Positions 33,179-41,774 of a stretch of 64,000 nt of DNA are shown here, in pieces. A model generated the notes under the pieces. It was given only the letters and a program-made list of their open reading frames with translations. It did no database searches and had not been told where the DNA came from. A program made the translations under genes and the position numbers. Numbering within the stretch: the first letter of the stretch is position 1; the number at the start of each line of letters is the position of its first letter. Source of the DNA: Anaerostipes faecalis (GTDB lineage Bacteria > Bacillota > Clostridia > Lachnospirales > Lachnospiraceae); contig NZ_JABRXE010000005.1 in assembly GCF_018982945.1 (NCBI RefSeq), positions 111,891 through 175,890 of the forward strand, written 5' to 3'.

Positions 33179-35062
33179 TTAAATTGCTACATCATATTGC
33201 TCAAGATATTCTTTAACAGCCCACAGTGGTTCCGGGTACTTCACATGTAAGGCTTCACTAATCCACTGATGTTCTGGATCAAACGGTTTCAGCTTACATC
33301 CCAAAACATCCAACAGCTTCTCGCTTATCATTGGTGGCAAGTTAAGCCCGAAACAAATCAACACAGCAGTGTTCAGATTCGGAGCTGTTTTCCCTTTAAC
33401 GGTACGGCTGATTGTTTTCGGATCTCTATCAATCAAGTCACCGAGATCCGTGTATTTCATATTTCTCCAGTCTAACAACAACTCCATGCACTGCTCTGGA
33501 TCGTCCGTCATCTGCTTTCGAATATTCAGCCACTCCTCCTGTTGCTTCTTTCGCATTGCAATCTGTCGTTCCGGTGGAGCATTCTGATACCCATTGTGAT
33601 ATTTTACATCAAAGGTAATATCGCTCTGCTCTCTGTTCAAGAAGCAGATAGTATGGTATGCGGACTCTACCTTACTCGTGATGCTTAGATCAAAGACAAG
33701 ACAACACTCGTTCATATGTGCTCTGGCATAATCAGTCAGCATAAGCCGACCGTCCATATCAGTGCAAACATATAGCGGAGAATTGTAGACATAATGATTT
33801 TCTATAAACAGATAATCACCATTAGCAGTCTTTTCACGGAGTTCCGGATTTGAGAAGCGCTGAATAGCTGCATCTTGAGCACTTATCGTAAATGTCTGAT
33901 ATGCTTCAATTGAGTCCTTTCGGAAACCATGTGGTCGGACATACTGACCATCAACATAGTTAAAAGTTCCGATTGCACCATCAAATCCAAGTTCTACTAA
34001 TCGAATCTTAGCCGCCTGCCTGGATACTCCAAAATCGACTGCAAGTTGGTCGATGACCATCTCCATAACATCCATTTCGTATTGAGCATCGCTCTCACGC
34101 AAAAATGTAGCTATGTACTCGTTCGCCTTGGCTCTAAACGGAGTCTGTGGCATCTGAATTCTTGGTGCAAGTTGGTTAGCCTGTTTCTCCATGAATTCCG
34201 TAGATTTTTTTGATATTTCAGATGCTGCACCACCTACAACTTCGCAGCTGATGCATGATGCTGCTTCATTATAAAGCCGTTCTAATACAAAAGCTTTCCT
34301 ATGCTTATCCCAGTGAACGCACTCATGAATTATGGTTGTATTCACTGATCCGATATTTCGAAGCAGGTACACCAAAGGATCTACAAGAATGGTTTTTCCT
34401 TTAATATGAGTAAGAACATCTTTCTCTGCGTCCTCATCATAAATGTCAGCATCGGCTTCCTCAAAATAAATCTGACCGAAAACCGATGAATCATCTTTAA
34501 TACGATGGCTTTGAATCGTCAAGTCCAGTGCTTCTACCAATCTTGTCGGATCTACCCACACAGGAGATTGACCCCTTAGTGGAACTCTCAGTGCTTCTGG
34601 GAAATTTTTCTTTAAAAAATCCTCTGCAACCCTTTCAAGTTCAGAATAAGGAATGATTGGCACAAGGGAATCATCCATCGGATCTTTCACTCGATTCTTA
34701 CCGTTGTAGCTAGATACCGATGTAATTTCGAAGTCCTCCAGTTTTTTATCCAGATCACCCCGACAGGACACCATCAACCAGAAAGTTCTCTCTTCTGATA
34801 CATCATAGTGATGGTTGCCATCTTTTATTTCAATATTCACTGACAGAGCAACATCGAAACTAATCTTCATTCCCGGAAGATCTTCCACCCAGACATGCTC
34901 CACATGAACATCTGCAATCTCAGTTTCTCCGACAGAATGCACTCTAGTAGCCAGTTTTTTTATATAGTCCTGGTTATCCTCAATGAACTGCTCGGCTGCC
35001 GCCCAGAACTCATTTTCATATTTCTTTCTAACATAATCCGTAAATGAGCGGCTTACCGCCAT
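33179..35062 (-). CDS. large ImmA/IrrE-type metalloprotease with C-terminal HTH
   Basis: A 627-aa protein. Zinc-protease motif TTIIHECVHWDKH (HExxH, His246-His250) in the ImmA/IrrE layout, preceded by a long N-terminal domain (residues 1-160). The C-terminal ~90 residues carry a Cro-like HTH: MKYTDLGDLIDRDPKTISRT, VKGKTAPNLNTAVLICFGLN. ImmA proteins usually cleave a partner repressor; here the nearest candidate is the XRE regulator at 31830-32975. The protein is much longer than typical ImmA (120-180 aa). The gene ends at its own terminator. Confidence 0.82.
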   Translation of the reverse strand: MAVSRSFTDYVRKKYENEFWAAAEQFIEDNQDYIKKLATRVHSVGETEIADVHVEHVWVEDLPGMKISFDVALSVNIEIKDGNHHYDVSEERTFWLMVSCRGDLDKKLEDFEITSVSSYNGKNRVKDPMDDSLVPIIPYSELERVAEDFLKKNFPEALRVPLRGQSPVWVDPTRLVEALDLTIQSHRIKDDSSVFGQIYFEEADADIYDEDAEKDVLTHIKGKTILVDPLVYLLRNIGSVNTTIIHECVHWDKHRKAFVLERLYNEAASCISCEVVGGAASEISKKSTEFMEKQANQLAPRIQMPQTPFRAKANEYIATFLRESDAQYEMDVMEMVIDQLAVDFGVSRQAAKIRLVELGFDGAIGTFNYVDGQYVRPHGFRKDSIEAYQTFTISAQDAAIQRFSNPELREKTANGDYLFIENHYVYNSPLYVCTDMDGRLMLTDYARAHMNECCLVFDLSITSKVESAYHTICFLNREQSDITFDVKYHNGYQNAPPERQIAMRKKQQEEWLNIRKQMTDDPEQCMELLLDWRNMKYTDLGDLIDRDPKTISRTVKGKTAPNLNTAVLICFGLNLPPMISEKLLDVLGCKLKPFDPEHQWISEALHVKYPEPLWAVKEYLEQYDVAI

Positions 35063-35074
35063 ACATAGTACCTC

Positions 35075-35179
35075 CTACAATTTCAGCTTATCAATATCAA
35101 TCTTCTTCCTGCTCAGATAGCAATTAAAGAGAATCTCTGCCAAAATTAAGCGTATCTGTATATCCTCCAAACCTAAAAT
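35075..35179 (-). pseudogene. remnant of a second LlaJI-type nuclease gene (3' end)
   Basis: The minus strand encodes ILGLEDIQIRLILAEILFNC, YLSRKKIDIDKLKL and a stop. This aligns without gaps to the last 34 residues of the nuclease at 35480-36925 (NLGLQDIKTRLIPATMAYDL, YLSGRKMDMEILKL), about 18 of 34 identical, including the stop position. No start or upstream homology is visible, so it is a leftover of a duplicated or replaced gene. Confidence 0.75.
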
Positions 35180-35198
35180 TTAAAGTAGGATAATTGTT

Positions 35199-35456
35199 TT
35201 AAATCGAAGGAATTAAATTATCTTCAATGCCTTCTGCAACACAATCAATATTTGCAATTCTAGCTGTGAATATCAATTCAACAGGAACAGGATCATGTCC
35301 ACTTTTCAGGTGACTCGGTAATTCTTTGTTATAGGACGTTATATCCAAATCATAGGCCGCAAAAATGCCACCACACATGGATTTGATTGTATCTGCACTT
35401 CGTGTGCGGCTTTGATATATTAGGGTAATTATTGTTCCCAAGCATATCTGCTTCAT
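35199..35456 (-). CDS. small protein of unknown function in the restriction operon
   Basis: An 85-aa protein, IIYQSRTRSADTIKSMCGGI-like in the middle (actual: LIYQSRTRSADTIKSMCGGI) followed by YDLDITSYNKELPSHLKSGH and PVPVELIFTARIANIDCVAE. No family is recognised. It begins 23 bases after the nuclease stop with AATAGGAGG at eight bases from the ATG (35456), so it is the last gene of the restriction operon. It lies between the intact nuclease gene and the remnant of a second one, so it may have arrived with the exchange. Confidence 0.55.
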   Translation of the reverse strand: MKQICLGTIITLIYQSRTRSADTIKSMCGGIFAAYDLDITSYNKELPSHLKSGHDPVPVELIFTARIANIDCVAEGIEDNLIPSI

Positions 35457-35479
35457 TTTCACGACCTCCTATTGAATCA

Positions 35480-36925
35480 TTACAATTTCAAAATTTCCAT
35501 ATCCATTTTTCTTCCTGAAAGGTACAAATCATATGCCATTGTTGCAGGAATTAACCTTGTTTTTATATCTTGAAGTCCCAAATTAGAAAGCATCTCCATT
35601 CGAACTTCACCCTTATCCTCTATCTCGTTGTTTTCTGTTGGAAGTAGAAAACAGTTTTTTACAGAAGAGAAATTATGGTCTTCAATAAACTGTTGATATG
35701 CCAATTGGTAAAGATACTGTTTGGTGATAGATTCTATGCCGGGCTGTCCTGTCGGAACAATTCCCTTTTCCAAATGGGCATTATAATATTTTGCATCAAA
35801 TATAATAAATTGATGCTGTTCATTAACCATACAAATAGAAACTAAATCTGGTATCAATGTATCTTTTGCACACTTTCCTGTAATAGTCCACAATGGTTTC
35901 TCGATTAATTCAATAAGCTTCTGTCTTCTGTTATAACCTTCTTTCAATGGCACAGGCAGTTTTAAAATGCCAAGAGGGACATCCAACTGATTATCCATAA
36001 TATCTGCACAAATTTTTTCCCATACCAGATTGAAACTATTTGTTCCAAATAATGACAAGCACTCTGTATCGTAGAGACTTCCTCTTCTATCGATATAAGC
36101 ATACATTGTCTTCAAAACCAACTGTTTTCTTGTGTTGAACTGAGTATTAAGTTCGTTTTCAATTCGATATAAAATATATTCTTTATCCCCGAAATCATCC
36201 AACTCTGCATCAGTAAGATCAACACCTGTCATCTCAAATAAATCAAGTAACTCTGCATCTTGGAGTTCTTTTGAAGCCATCGTTACTAAACACTCATGGA
36301 GCCTCTTGAAATAATCAAAATCATTGGTGACTCTTTTACGAGTTTGTAATTCTGTATAATACGGACGATTCTCTGAAAGCAAAGTAAAGGTTTCATTAAT
36401 AGTCTTATCCCACAGTATTTCACCAGAACCATTGCATTCAATAATATCTTCTGTATTGGTATATACATCATTTTCAAAGTAATCCTGTAACAAAAATAAC
36501 AGCACAGCCAACAGATTAAATGAGTTACTTTCACTGCTATCGTTGAACATACGAACAATCTGTTCTTTGGCATTATATTTTTCCAAAACCTTTATAACCT
36601 TTCGTAGTTCATCCGTAGGTTCCTTTGCGTTCAAAAGATATTTGGGATAACATTTCAGAACTCGTCCGGCTACAACAATAACTCCAACAAAGGTGAACAC
36701 ATAGAAATATTCATTTTCTCCTACTTCTACATCCACCATCTCGATATCCTCTTCTAACAGATCCGCCATATTTTTCTGAATATCAGAAGCCTTAACAGCC
36801 TTTAATACACCGAACTCCTTTAGTTTTCTGATTAACGGAATCGCATGTTCTTCACTGCACTTTAAAATGTGACACAATTCATTTTGTGTATATCTTTTTT
36901 GTTCTCGTACAAATTCAGAAATCAT
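35480..36925 (-). CDS. LlaJI-type restriction endonuclease subunit (R2)
   Basis: A 481-aa nuclease. The N-terminal ~60 residues look like a winged-helix (RYTQNELCHILKCSEEHAIP, LIRKLKEFGVLKAV). Residues ~350-385 hold a PD-(D/E)xK site: TLIPDLVSIC (Asp360), then IIFDAKYY (Asp377, Lys379). The layout matches the LlaJI restriction endonuclease family, whose partner is a McrB-like GTPase; here the McrB-like gene lies directly upstream. This is R2 of a two-component restriction enzyme acting with R1. Its target would be set by the adjacent methylases. Confidence 0.85.
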   Translation of the reverse strand: MISEFVREQKRYTQNELCHILKCSEEHAIPLIRKLKEFGVLKAVKASDIQKNMADLLEEDIEMVDVEVGENEYFYVFTFVGVIVVAGRVLKCYPKYLLNAKEPTDELRKVIKVLEKYNAKEQIVRMFNDSSESNSFNLLAVLLFLLQDYFENDVYTNTEDIIECNGSGEILWDKTINETFTLLSENRPYYTELQTRKRVTNDFDYFKRLHECLVTMASKELQDAELLDLFEMTGVDLTDAELDDFGDKEYILYRIENELNTQFNTRKQLVLKTMYAYIDRRGSLYDTECLSLFGTNSFNLVWEKICADIMDNQLDVPLGILKLPVPLKEGYNRRQKLIELIEKPLWTITGKCAKDTLIPDLVSICMVNEQHQFIIFDAKYYNAHLEKGIVPTGQPGIESITKQYLYQLAYQQFIEDHNFSSVKNCFLLPTENNEIEDKGEVRMEMLSNLGLQDIKTRLIPATMAYDLYLSGRKMDMEILKL

Positions 36926-36937
36926 AATCAGACCTCC

Positions 36938-38812
36938 TTATTCTTGTGTGGTATCACCGTATTTTACATCCTCCACTTCACAATCTAACTGAATGTCATG
37001 ATTAAAGATTCCGACACCTTTTGCTTCAAATTCTCTACAAATTTCTGAGTATCTGCTGCTATTTTGGAAACATCCCTCAAATAATCTAGGTCTCTTCTGT
37101 TTTACTGCATCCTCAAACAAATACATAATAACTTTATTTTTAAAGGTATTAATGAATCTATCTCTATTAATCTCGTCACCATCTTTAGGTACAACAATGC
37201 TTCTTGAAATGAAATAAGGTCCAAGCTGTTTATCTTCGTTAATCTTCTCTTTTGCAAGAAAATTATTGATAGCTTTTCTTAACTTATTCCACTCCACTTT
37301 TTGGGATTTATCATCAGCAAGATATACATACTTGCCTTGGAGATCCTGATCGCTGTCATCAATTCCGATATATGTAAAATCCCATCTTCTCTTAAATGCT
37401 GTATCCATTGGGAATACACCCTGGTCTGCGCTATTCATAGTTGCCCAAATAAACATGTTATCTGGAATTTTTATTTTATTATAATCACTTGGATCCCCAC
37501 CCAGTTCTTTCGCAAGATATTTTTTAACATCTTCGGTTGCCTGGATTGGATACTCGCTGACAAAATCATCACCTCTATCAAGCAACTGGAAAATGTCTCC
37601 GAATACAGCAGCTACATTTGCTCTGTTGATTTCTTCGATAATTAATAGGAATGGCTTAATATTATCCGTTCTGCTATTCTTCAGTGCCTTAACATACATA
37701 CGCATGAAAGGTCCAGGAACATATTCATAAGAAATATCCTTCTTGCCACTTGATGGCTTTAAAAGATTTACATATGGTCTGATTGCCTTTCCATGATTGC
37801 GTTCTACACTATTATCACCTGCTGCGTCTGAACCATCAGCTTTTCTTGTCTTGAAACTTTCATCTGTATAAAGCCCCAACAAAAGTGGAAGTCTTGTTAA
37901 TCCATCACCTTTGAATCTGTCATAGAGCTGATCATACTTTTCTTGTGCAGACTTTGTTTCATCAGTTAATACCGCCAAGACATCTTTTTCTGTTGCCAAA
38001 GAAATAACCTCTGCAGAATCATCAATCATTACCGGTTTATATGTTCCTACAAAATTTGCATAAGAATAATCTGGGTGAAAAGTTACACGTTCATAATCAT
38101 CCTCATTGTCCTTGCCTAACAACTCCACGCGGTCGCTATTGATAGTAAAACTCTTGCCAGTTCCCGGTGCACCGAAAAGAATTCTGTTTCTTGGAAATGG
38201 CGATTCGTAACCAGTCTTAAAAGGATCTTCCCGTTCCACATATGAATCATCTACAACTAATTCATCTAAATTTGCCAAAGCAGAATTTTCCATATATGGT
38301 CGATTGTCATAATATGTAAGGTAATCTAACAAATTATCCTTGTGAACTGCCGTGATATAAATTCCTAGTTTATTAGCAATACGTTCTATCCCCTTAGATG
38401 GCACATAGTCATTTGGAATAATTATTTGATTTCCAGGCCCATTTCTTGATCCATTTAAAGTGCCTGATATTTTTTCAATATCAGATTCATTACACTCTAA
38501 ACTAAATGAATAATCATTATATTTGTCTACCGTATCGTTAACACCTATACAAAAGTATTTCATGTTGTTTGTAATCGCATAATTCCATGTTACTCCTCTT
38601 TCATAAGCACCACTATCTCTTGTATCAAAATAATTCTTTGTATTATCTTGCTTATGAACCAAGGGATAAACAAAAACTGCGGCCTTTTCACCATTTGGCA
38701 AAGAGAATACGAACCCTCTGCGCTTTGTATTCTCTATTATTTGTTTTTCATCATCAGTTATTCCTAGATAACGATTTAGGGTTTCTAATGCTTGGTTTGT
38801 AGTGTATGCCAC
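36938..38812 (-). CDS. McrB-like AAA+ NTPase restriction subunit (R1)
   Basis: A 624-aa protein. The N-terminal ~190 residues are a separate domain, probably DNA-binding (RRGFVFSLPNGEKAAVFVYP, TWNYAITNNMKYFCIGVND). Residues ~205-600 are an McrB-type AAA+ domain: Walker A LFGAPGTGKSF (212-222), acidic Walker B region FLLIIEEINRANVAAVFGDI, sensor ATMNSADQGVFPMDTAFKRR. The McrB partner of E. coli uses GTP; which nucleotide is used here is unknown. It lies between the methylases and the nuclease. It provides DNA translocation and recognition for the nuclease. Confidence 0.9.
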   Translation of the reverse strand: MAYTTNQALETLNRYLGITDDEKQIIENTKRRGFVFSLPNGEKAAVFVYPLVHKQDNTKNYFDTRDSGAYERGVTWNYAITNNMKYFCIGVNDTVDKYNDYSFSLECNESDIEKISGTLNGSRNGPGNQIIIPNDYVPSKGIERIANKLGIYITAVHKDNLLDYLTYYDNRPYMENSALANLDELVVDDSYVEREDPFKTGYESPFPRNRILFGAPGTGKSFTINSDRVELLGKDNEDDYERVTFHPDYSYANFVGTYKPVMIDDSAEVISLATEKDVLAVLTDETKSAQEKYDQLYDRFKGDGLTRLPLLLGLYTDESFKTRKADGSDAAGDNSVERNHGKAIRPYVNLLKPSSGKKDISYEYVPGPFMRMYVKALKNSRTDNIKPFLLIIEEINRANVAAVFGDIFQLLDRGDDFVSEYPIQATEDVKKYLAKELGGDPSDYNKIKIPDNMFIWATMNSADQGVFPMDTAFKRRWDFTYIGIDDSDQDLQGKYVYLADDKSQKVEWNKLRKAINNFLAKEKINEDKQLGPYFISRSIVVPKDGDEINRDRFINTFKNKVIMYLFEDAVKQKRPRLFEGCFQNSSRYSEICREFEAKGVGIFNHDIQLDCEVEDVKYGDTTQE

Positions 38813-38825
38813 TTTTCATTACCTC

Positions 38826-40058
38826 CTAATTTCCATTCTCTGTGAGAATATCATAGACTGCATTTGCACAGCATTTTGCGGCAAGTGATGGAACTGCATT
38901 TCCTATCATTTTGTATAGTTCCATGTTACTACCTTCAAAAATATAATCATCTGCGAATGTTTGCAGTCTAGCGGCCTCTCTAACTGTAAGGGTTCTGCAT
39001 TGTGATGAATCTGGATGAATGTGTCTTAATCCATCTTTATATAAATGTGCAGGTATTAAATTACTTGGTTCATCCCACTTGATGACATGATATTTATGAA
39101 CATTTGAATTCTTTCCTGTCATCTTTGTATATAATTCTTTTAGTGCAGAAATCGATACATATTTATTTCTTCCGGATTCAATATCCTCTGTTAAAAGTTT
39201 AAAAATCCCAACATCTCGATCACTCTGCCATCTAGCTACATGATTTGCAACCATGGGATCTGGTAATGAATGTCTTGTTCTAGCCCCATTATATTTCGAG
39301 TCTTCTTCCTGTGGGTATAATTTAGGCAAATCACCAATAGCTTCTCTTACCGTTATTTTTCTAGAAGATTTATATTTTGGCAAAACAGAAAAATAGAAAG
39401 ATTTCACAATTTCCTCACTATTTTCTTTAAATAAATCTTTTCGCACACCAAAAATGATTACTCTCTTACGATTCTGAGGAACCCCATACTCAGTAAAATC
39501 TATAACAGCTTTTCTCAAATCTTTCATGATATGATAGCCAACTGTTTCAAAACTCTCTTGAATAATATCAATTATCGGCCTATCTCCAGGTTTTGCACTT
39601 AATATCCCTGGGACATTTTCAAATAAAAATGCTTTAGGTTTATATCTTTCAAGAACCTTTATATAACTTTCAAAAAGGTAATTTCTGTAGTCATTTTTCA
39701 TTCCATGTTCGTCCCGTACTCTTCCTGCAATCGAATATGCCTGACATGGAGGTCCACCAATAATCACATCAATCCCATCTGCATCTTCAATGAGTTTATC
39801 CAAACCTATAGATGAACCATAGACTGGATCATCAGTCCACCCTTTAAATAAATCATCAGTTCTTTGTATGTCAAACCTTAGGACTCTCTGATCCGCATCC
39901 GAATACTTCCATTTTGTTCTTAATCTATTTTCGAGATTTTGACATGGCACCTTTTCCCATTCAACTGCTGCAATAGTATCGTAATGCCCTGATTGTTCAA
40001 AGCCATCCATAAGACCACCACATCCAGCAAATAAGTCGATTGCTTTAATCTTAGCCAT
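38826..40058 (-). CDS. cytosine-5 methyltransferase M2 of the restriction system
   Basis: A 410-aa m5C methyltransferase. Motif I AIDLFAGCGGLMDGFEQSG, motif IV with catalytic Cys105 (GGPPCQAYSIAGRVRDEHGM), motif VI FENVPGILSAKPGD, motif VIII EYGVPQNRKRVIIFGVRK, then TVREAARLQTFADDYIFEGS and KMIGNAVPSLAAKCCANAVY. The ~130 residues between VIII and IX form the target-recognition region. In LlaJI-type systems two such enzymes methylate opposite strands of an asymmetric site. It overlaps the M1 gene by eight bases. Confidence 0.93.
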   Translation of the reverse strand: MAKIKAIDLFAGCGGLMDGFEQSGHYDTIAAVEWEKVPCQNLENRLRTKWKYSDADQRVLRFDIQRTDDLFKGWTDDPVYGSSIGLDKLIEDADGIDVIIGGPPCQAYSIAGRVRDEHGMKNDYRNYLFESYIKVLERYKPKAFLFENVPGILSAKPGDRPIIDIIQESFETVGYHIMKDLRKAVIDFTEYGVPQNRKRVIIFGVRKDLFKENSEEIVKSFYFSVLPKYKSSRKITVREAIGDLPKLYPQEEDSKYNGARTRHSLPDPMVANHVARWQSDRDVGIFKLLTEDIESGRNKYVSISALKELYTKMTGKNSNVHKYHVIKWDEPSNLIPAHLYKDGLRHIHPDSSQCRTLTVREAARLQTFADDYIFEGSNMELYKMIGNAVPSLAAKCCANAVYDILTENGN

Positions 40059-41124
40059 TATTTTTCTCTCCTATAATTTCTAGTATAGCTTTTCCTAATG
40101 CTTCACCTAACAAAGGTGGAACCGCATTTCCAACCTGTCTATCTTGCTTTGTTCTGGTTCCTGTAAACACAAAATCATCTGGGAATGATTGAATTCTTGC
40201 ACTTTCTCTTACAGTTGGGACACGGTTCAATTCATAGTGGAAAAGATTTCTATGTCCTGTATCTACAGTTCGTGCCGGAGCATTACCATCCAATCGTGTC
40301 CAAGCCATATGAAATTTTCTGCTCTCTCCAACCCCTGCAGGCAAGTCCTTATAATTACCACCTTCCGGAACTAATGCGATAGTTTCTTTCACAAAATCTT
40401 TATGATTTGTTGCAACATGGTTTGAAAGAACCATACAGTTCTTCCTCATCATTTTCTGATACTCTGTAACTGCATCTTGCGAATAAACATCTTCGTTCGT
40501 GCCTAATTCATTATTTCTTGTAGGTAAATCCGATATTGCCTCACGGCAAGTACGATAAGGTCTATCTGTTCCCGGGCCAAACTGAGCTTCTGGAAAACAA
40601 GGTTCTCCTAAGTCTTTTCTAATCCCCATAAAAATCAGACGTTTTCTCATCTGTGGCACTCCATAATCACAGGCTTTTAATACTTCACAATCAATATTAT
40701 ATCCCATATCTCGAAATCTCTTGAGAATTTCTTCCTTGATTTGACCTTTATATAAAGTTGCCATTCCCGGAACATTCTCAATAATAAAAGCTTTAGGCTT
40801 ATACTGTTTTACCATTTCAATTACAGCTAGATATAATTTATTTCTCTCGTCATCAAAATTACGAGGTCCTGTTAATGAAAATCCCTGACAAGGTGGTCCT
40901 GCAATAATTACATCTATTGTTTTATCTCCAGCTATTTTCTTTATCTCATCAAACGTTTCCTGCTTGGATAAATCTGCATTCAACGGCTTTGCACCATTAT
41001 GGTTAAGTGCGAATGTGTTAAGGGCATCTTGGTCATTGTCAACGCCAACAATGATATCAAATCCCGCATCCATAAATCCTTTCGATAATCCACCGCATCC
41101 TGCGAATAAATCTATTGCATTCAT
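40051..41124 (-). CDS. cytosine-5 methyltransferase M1 of the restriction system
   Basis: A 357-aa m5C methyltransferase. Motif I AIDLFAGCGGLSKGFMDAGF, motif IV AGPPCQGFSLTGPRNFDDER with Cys79, motif VI ENVPGMATLYKGQIKEEIL, motif VIII YGVPQMRKRLIFMGIRKDL, then VPTVRESARIQSFPDDFVFT and RQVGNAVPPLLGEALGKAIL. It differs clearly from M2 (below half identity by eye), with a shorter target-recognition region, so the two probably read different half-sites. It is the second gene of the operon after the controller. Confidence 0.93.
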   Translation of the reverse strand: MNAIDLFAGCGGLSKGFMDAGFDIIVGVDNDQDALNTFALNHNGAKPLNADLSKQETFDEIKKIAGDKTIDVIIAGPPCQGFSLTGPRNFDDERNKLYLAVIEMVKQYKPKAFIIENVPGMATLYKGQIKEEILKRFRDMGYNIDCEVLKACDYGVPQMRKRLIFMGIRKDLGEPCFPEAQFGPGTDRPYRTCREAISDLPTRNNELGTNEDVYSQDAVTEYQKMMRKNCMVLSNHVATNHKDFVKETIALVPEGGNYKDLPAGVGESRKFHMAWTRLDGNAPARTVDTGHRNLFHYELNRVPTVRESARIQSFPDDFVFTGTRTKQDRQVGNAVPPLLGEALGKAILEIIGEKNNG

Positions 41125-41352
41125 TTATTTGTTATCCTCCGTTAGTTTTTCTTGTTTAAACTCACAAATATCAGAAATATCGCAATCTAAACTTGAACAT
41201 ATTTTCATTAGCACTTCCATGCTAACAACTTGATTTTTACTTAACTTTGCAAGTGTATTTGTCCCAATACCCGTAACTTTTCTCAAATCACTCTTATTGG
41301 GCATTCCTTTATCAATCATTAATTTCCATAATTTATTATAGCTTACTTCCAT
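41125..41352 (-). CDS. XRE-type controller of the restriction-modification operon
   Basis: A 75-aa helix-turn-helix protein: SYNKLWKLMIDKGMPNKSDL, RKVTGIGTNTLAKLSKNQVV, SMEVLMKICSSLDCDISDIC. Small XRE proteins in front of methylases act as C-type controllers that delay nuclease production. The start at 41352 has GGAGGAAAGAG upstream; a longer frame lacks a site. It is the first gene of the operon and its stop is two bases from the M1 start. Confidence 0.82.
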   Translation of the reverse strand: MEVSYNKLWKLMIDKGMPNKSDLRKVTGIGTNTLAKLSKNQVVSMEVLMKICSSLDCDISDICEFKQEKLTEDNK

Positions 41353-41393
41353 CTCTTTCCTCCGATTCAGATGCATAATCAAACCCAATTTAT

Positions 41394-41422
41394 ATTATAT
41401 ATAGAGAAATCATTTTTATCAA
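41394..41422 (-). promoter_or_regulatory. promoter of the restriction-modification operon
   Basis: Minus strand: TTGATA (41417-41422), 17-base spacer, TATAAT (41394-41399). Good match to sigma-A consensus. It lies 42 bases upstream of the controller start. AT-rich repeats around it could be controller sites. Confidence 0.75.
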
Positions 41423-41774
41423 TGGAGAAATAAAATATTTCGCCCTTTATATATTTAAGACTGAACCCCTCTAGGGTTCAACTTCTTGTTATCTATTTTC
41501 TAGTGTCAACCCTGCTGAGTAAACCAATACCCACTCAGCTATCTGCAAGCATCAAAAAAGGACTTTCCGCAAGACTTCATATATCTTTACTGTGTTTATT
41601 TTTTTCACACATCACAAGTAAACACTTCTGTATAATCGACCCAATCTCAATATTTCTGTCTATCCAACTATAAAATTTCCTAGGTTTTTAAAAGCTTTTA
41701 GGACATTTTTTGCGGTATTATTTTCAGTAACCAAAACTATCGAAATCCCCTTATTTCAAGCCTTTTTCACACTT
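41423..41774. other. intergenic boundary between accessory block and rlmD
   Basis: A 352-bp gene-free, AT-rich stretch. Two dyads: TGAACCC-CTCTA-GGGTTCA (41462-41480), and GCTGAGT ... ACTCAGC (41514-41539). CACAAGTAAA (41613-41622) is the inverse of the last codons and stop of rlmD (41774-41783). No reading frame or tRNA. One end of the mobile element may lie here; no duplicated att core can be shown within this window. Confidence 0.55.

Noticed and set aside
35075-35179. C-terminal part of the ImmA-type gene or a regulatory RNA
   Set aside because: The encoded 34 residues and stop match the end of the R2 nuclease better, in a continuous frame.
36938-38812. Plain type IV McrBC system
   Set aside because: Two m5C methylases and a controller in the same operon, and the LlaJI-type nuclease pattern, argue for a methylase-paired restriction system.
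41423-41774. tRNA or tmRNA gene as attachment site
   Set aside because: No cloverleaf can be drawn; only simple dyads are present.
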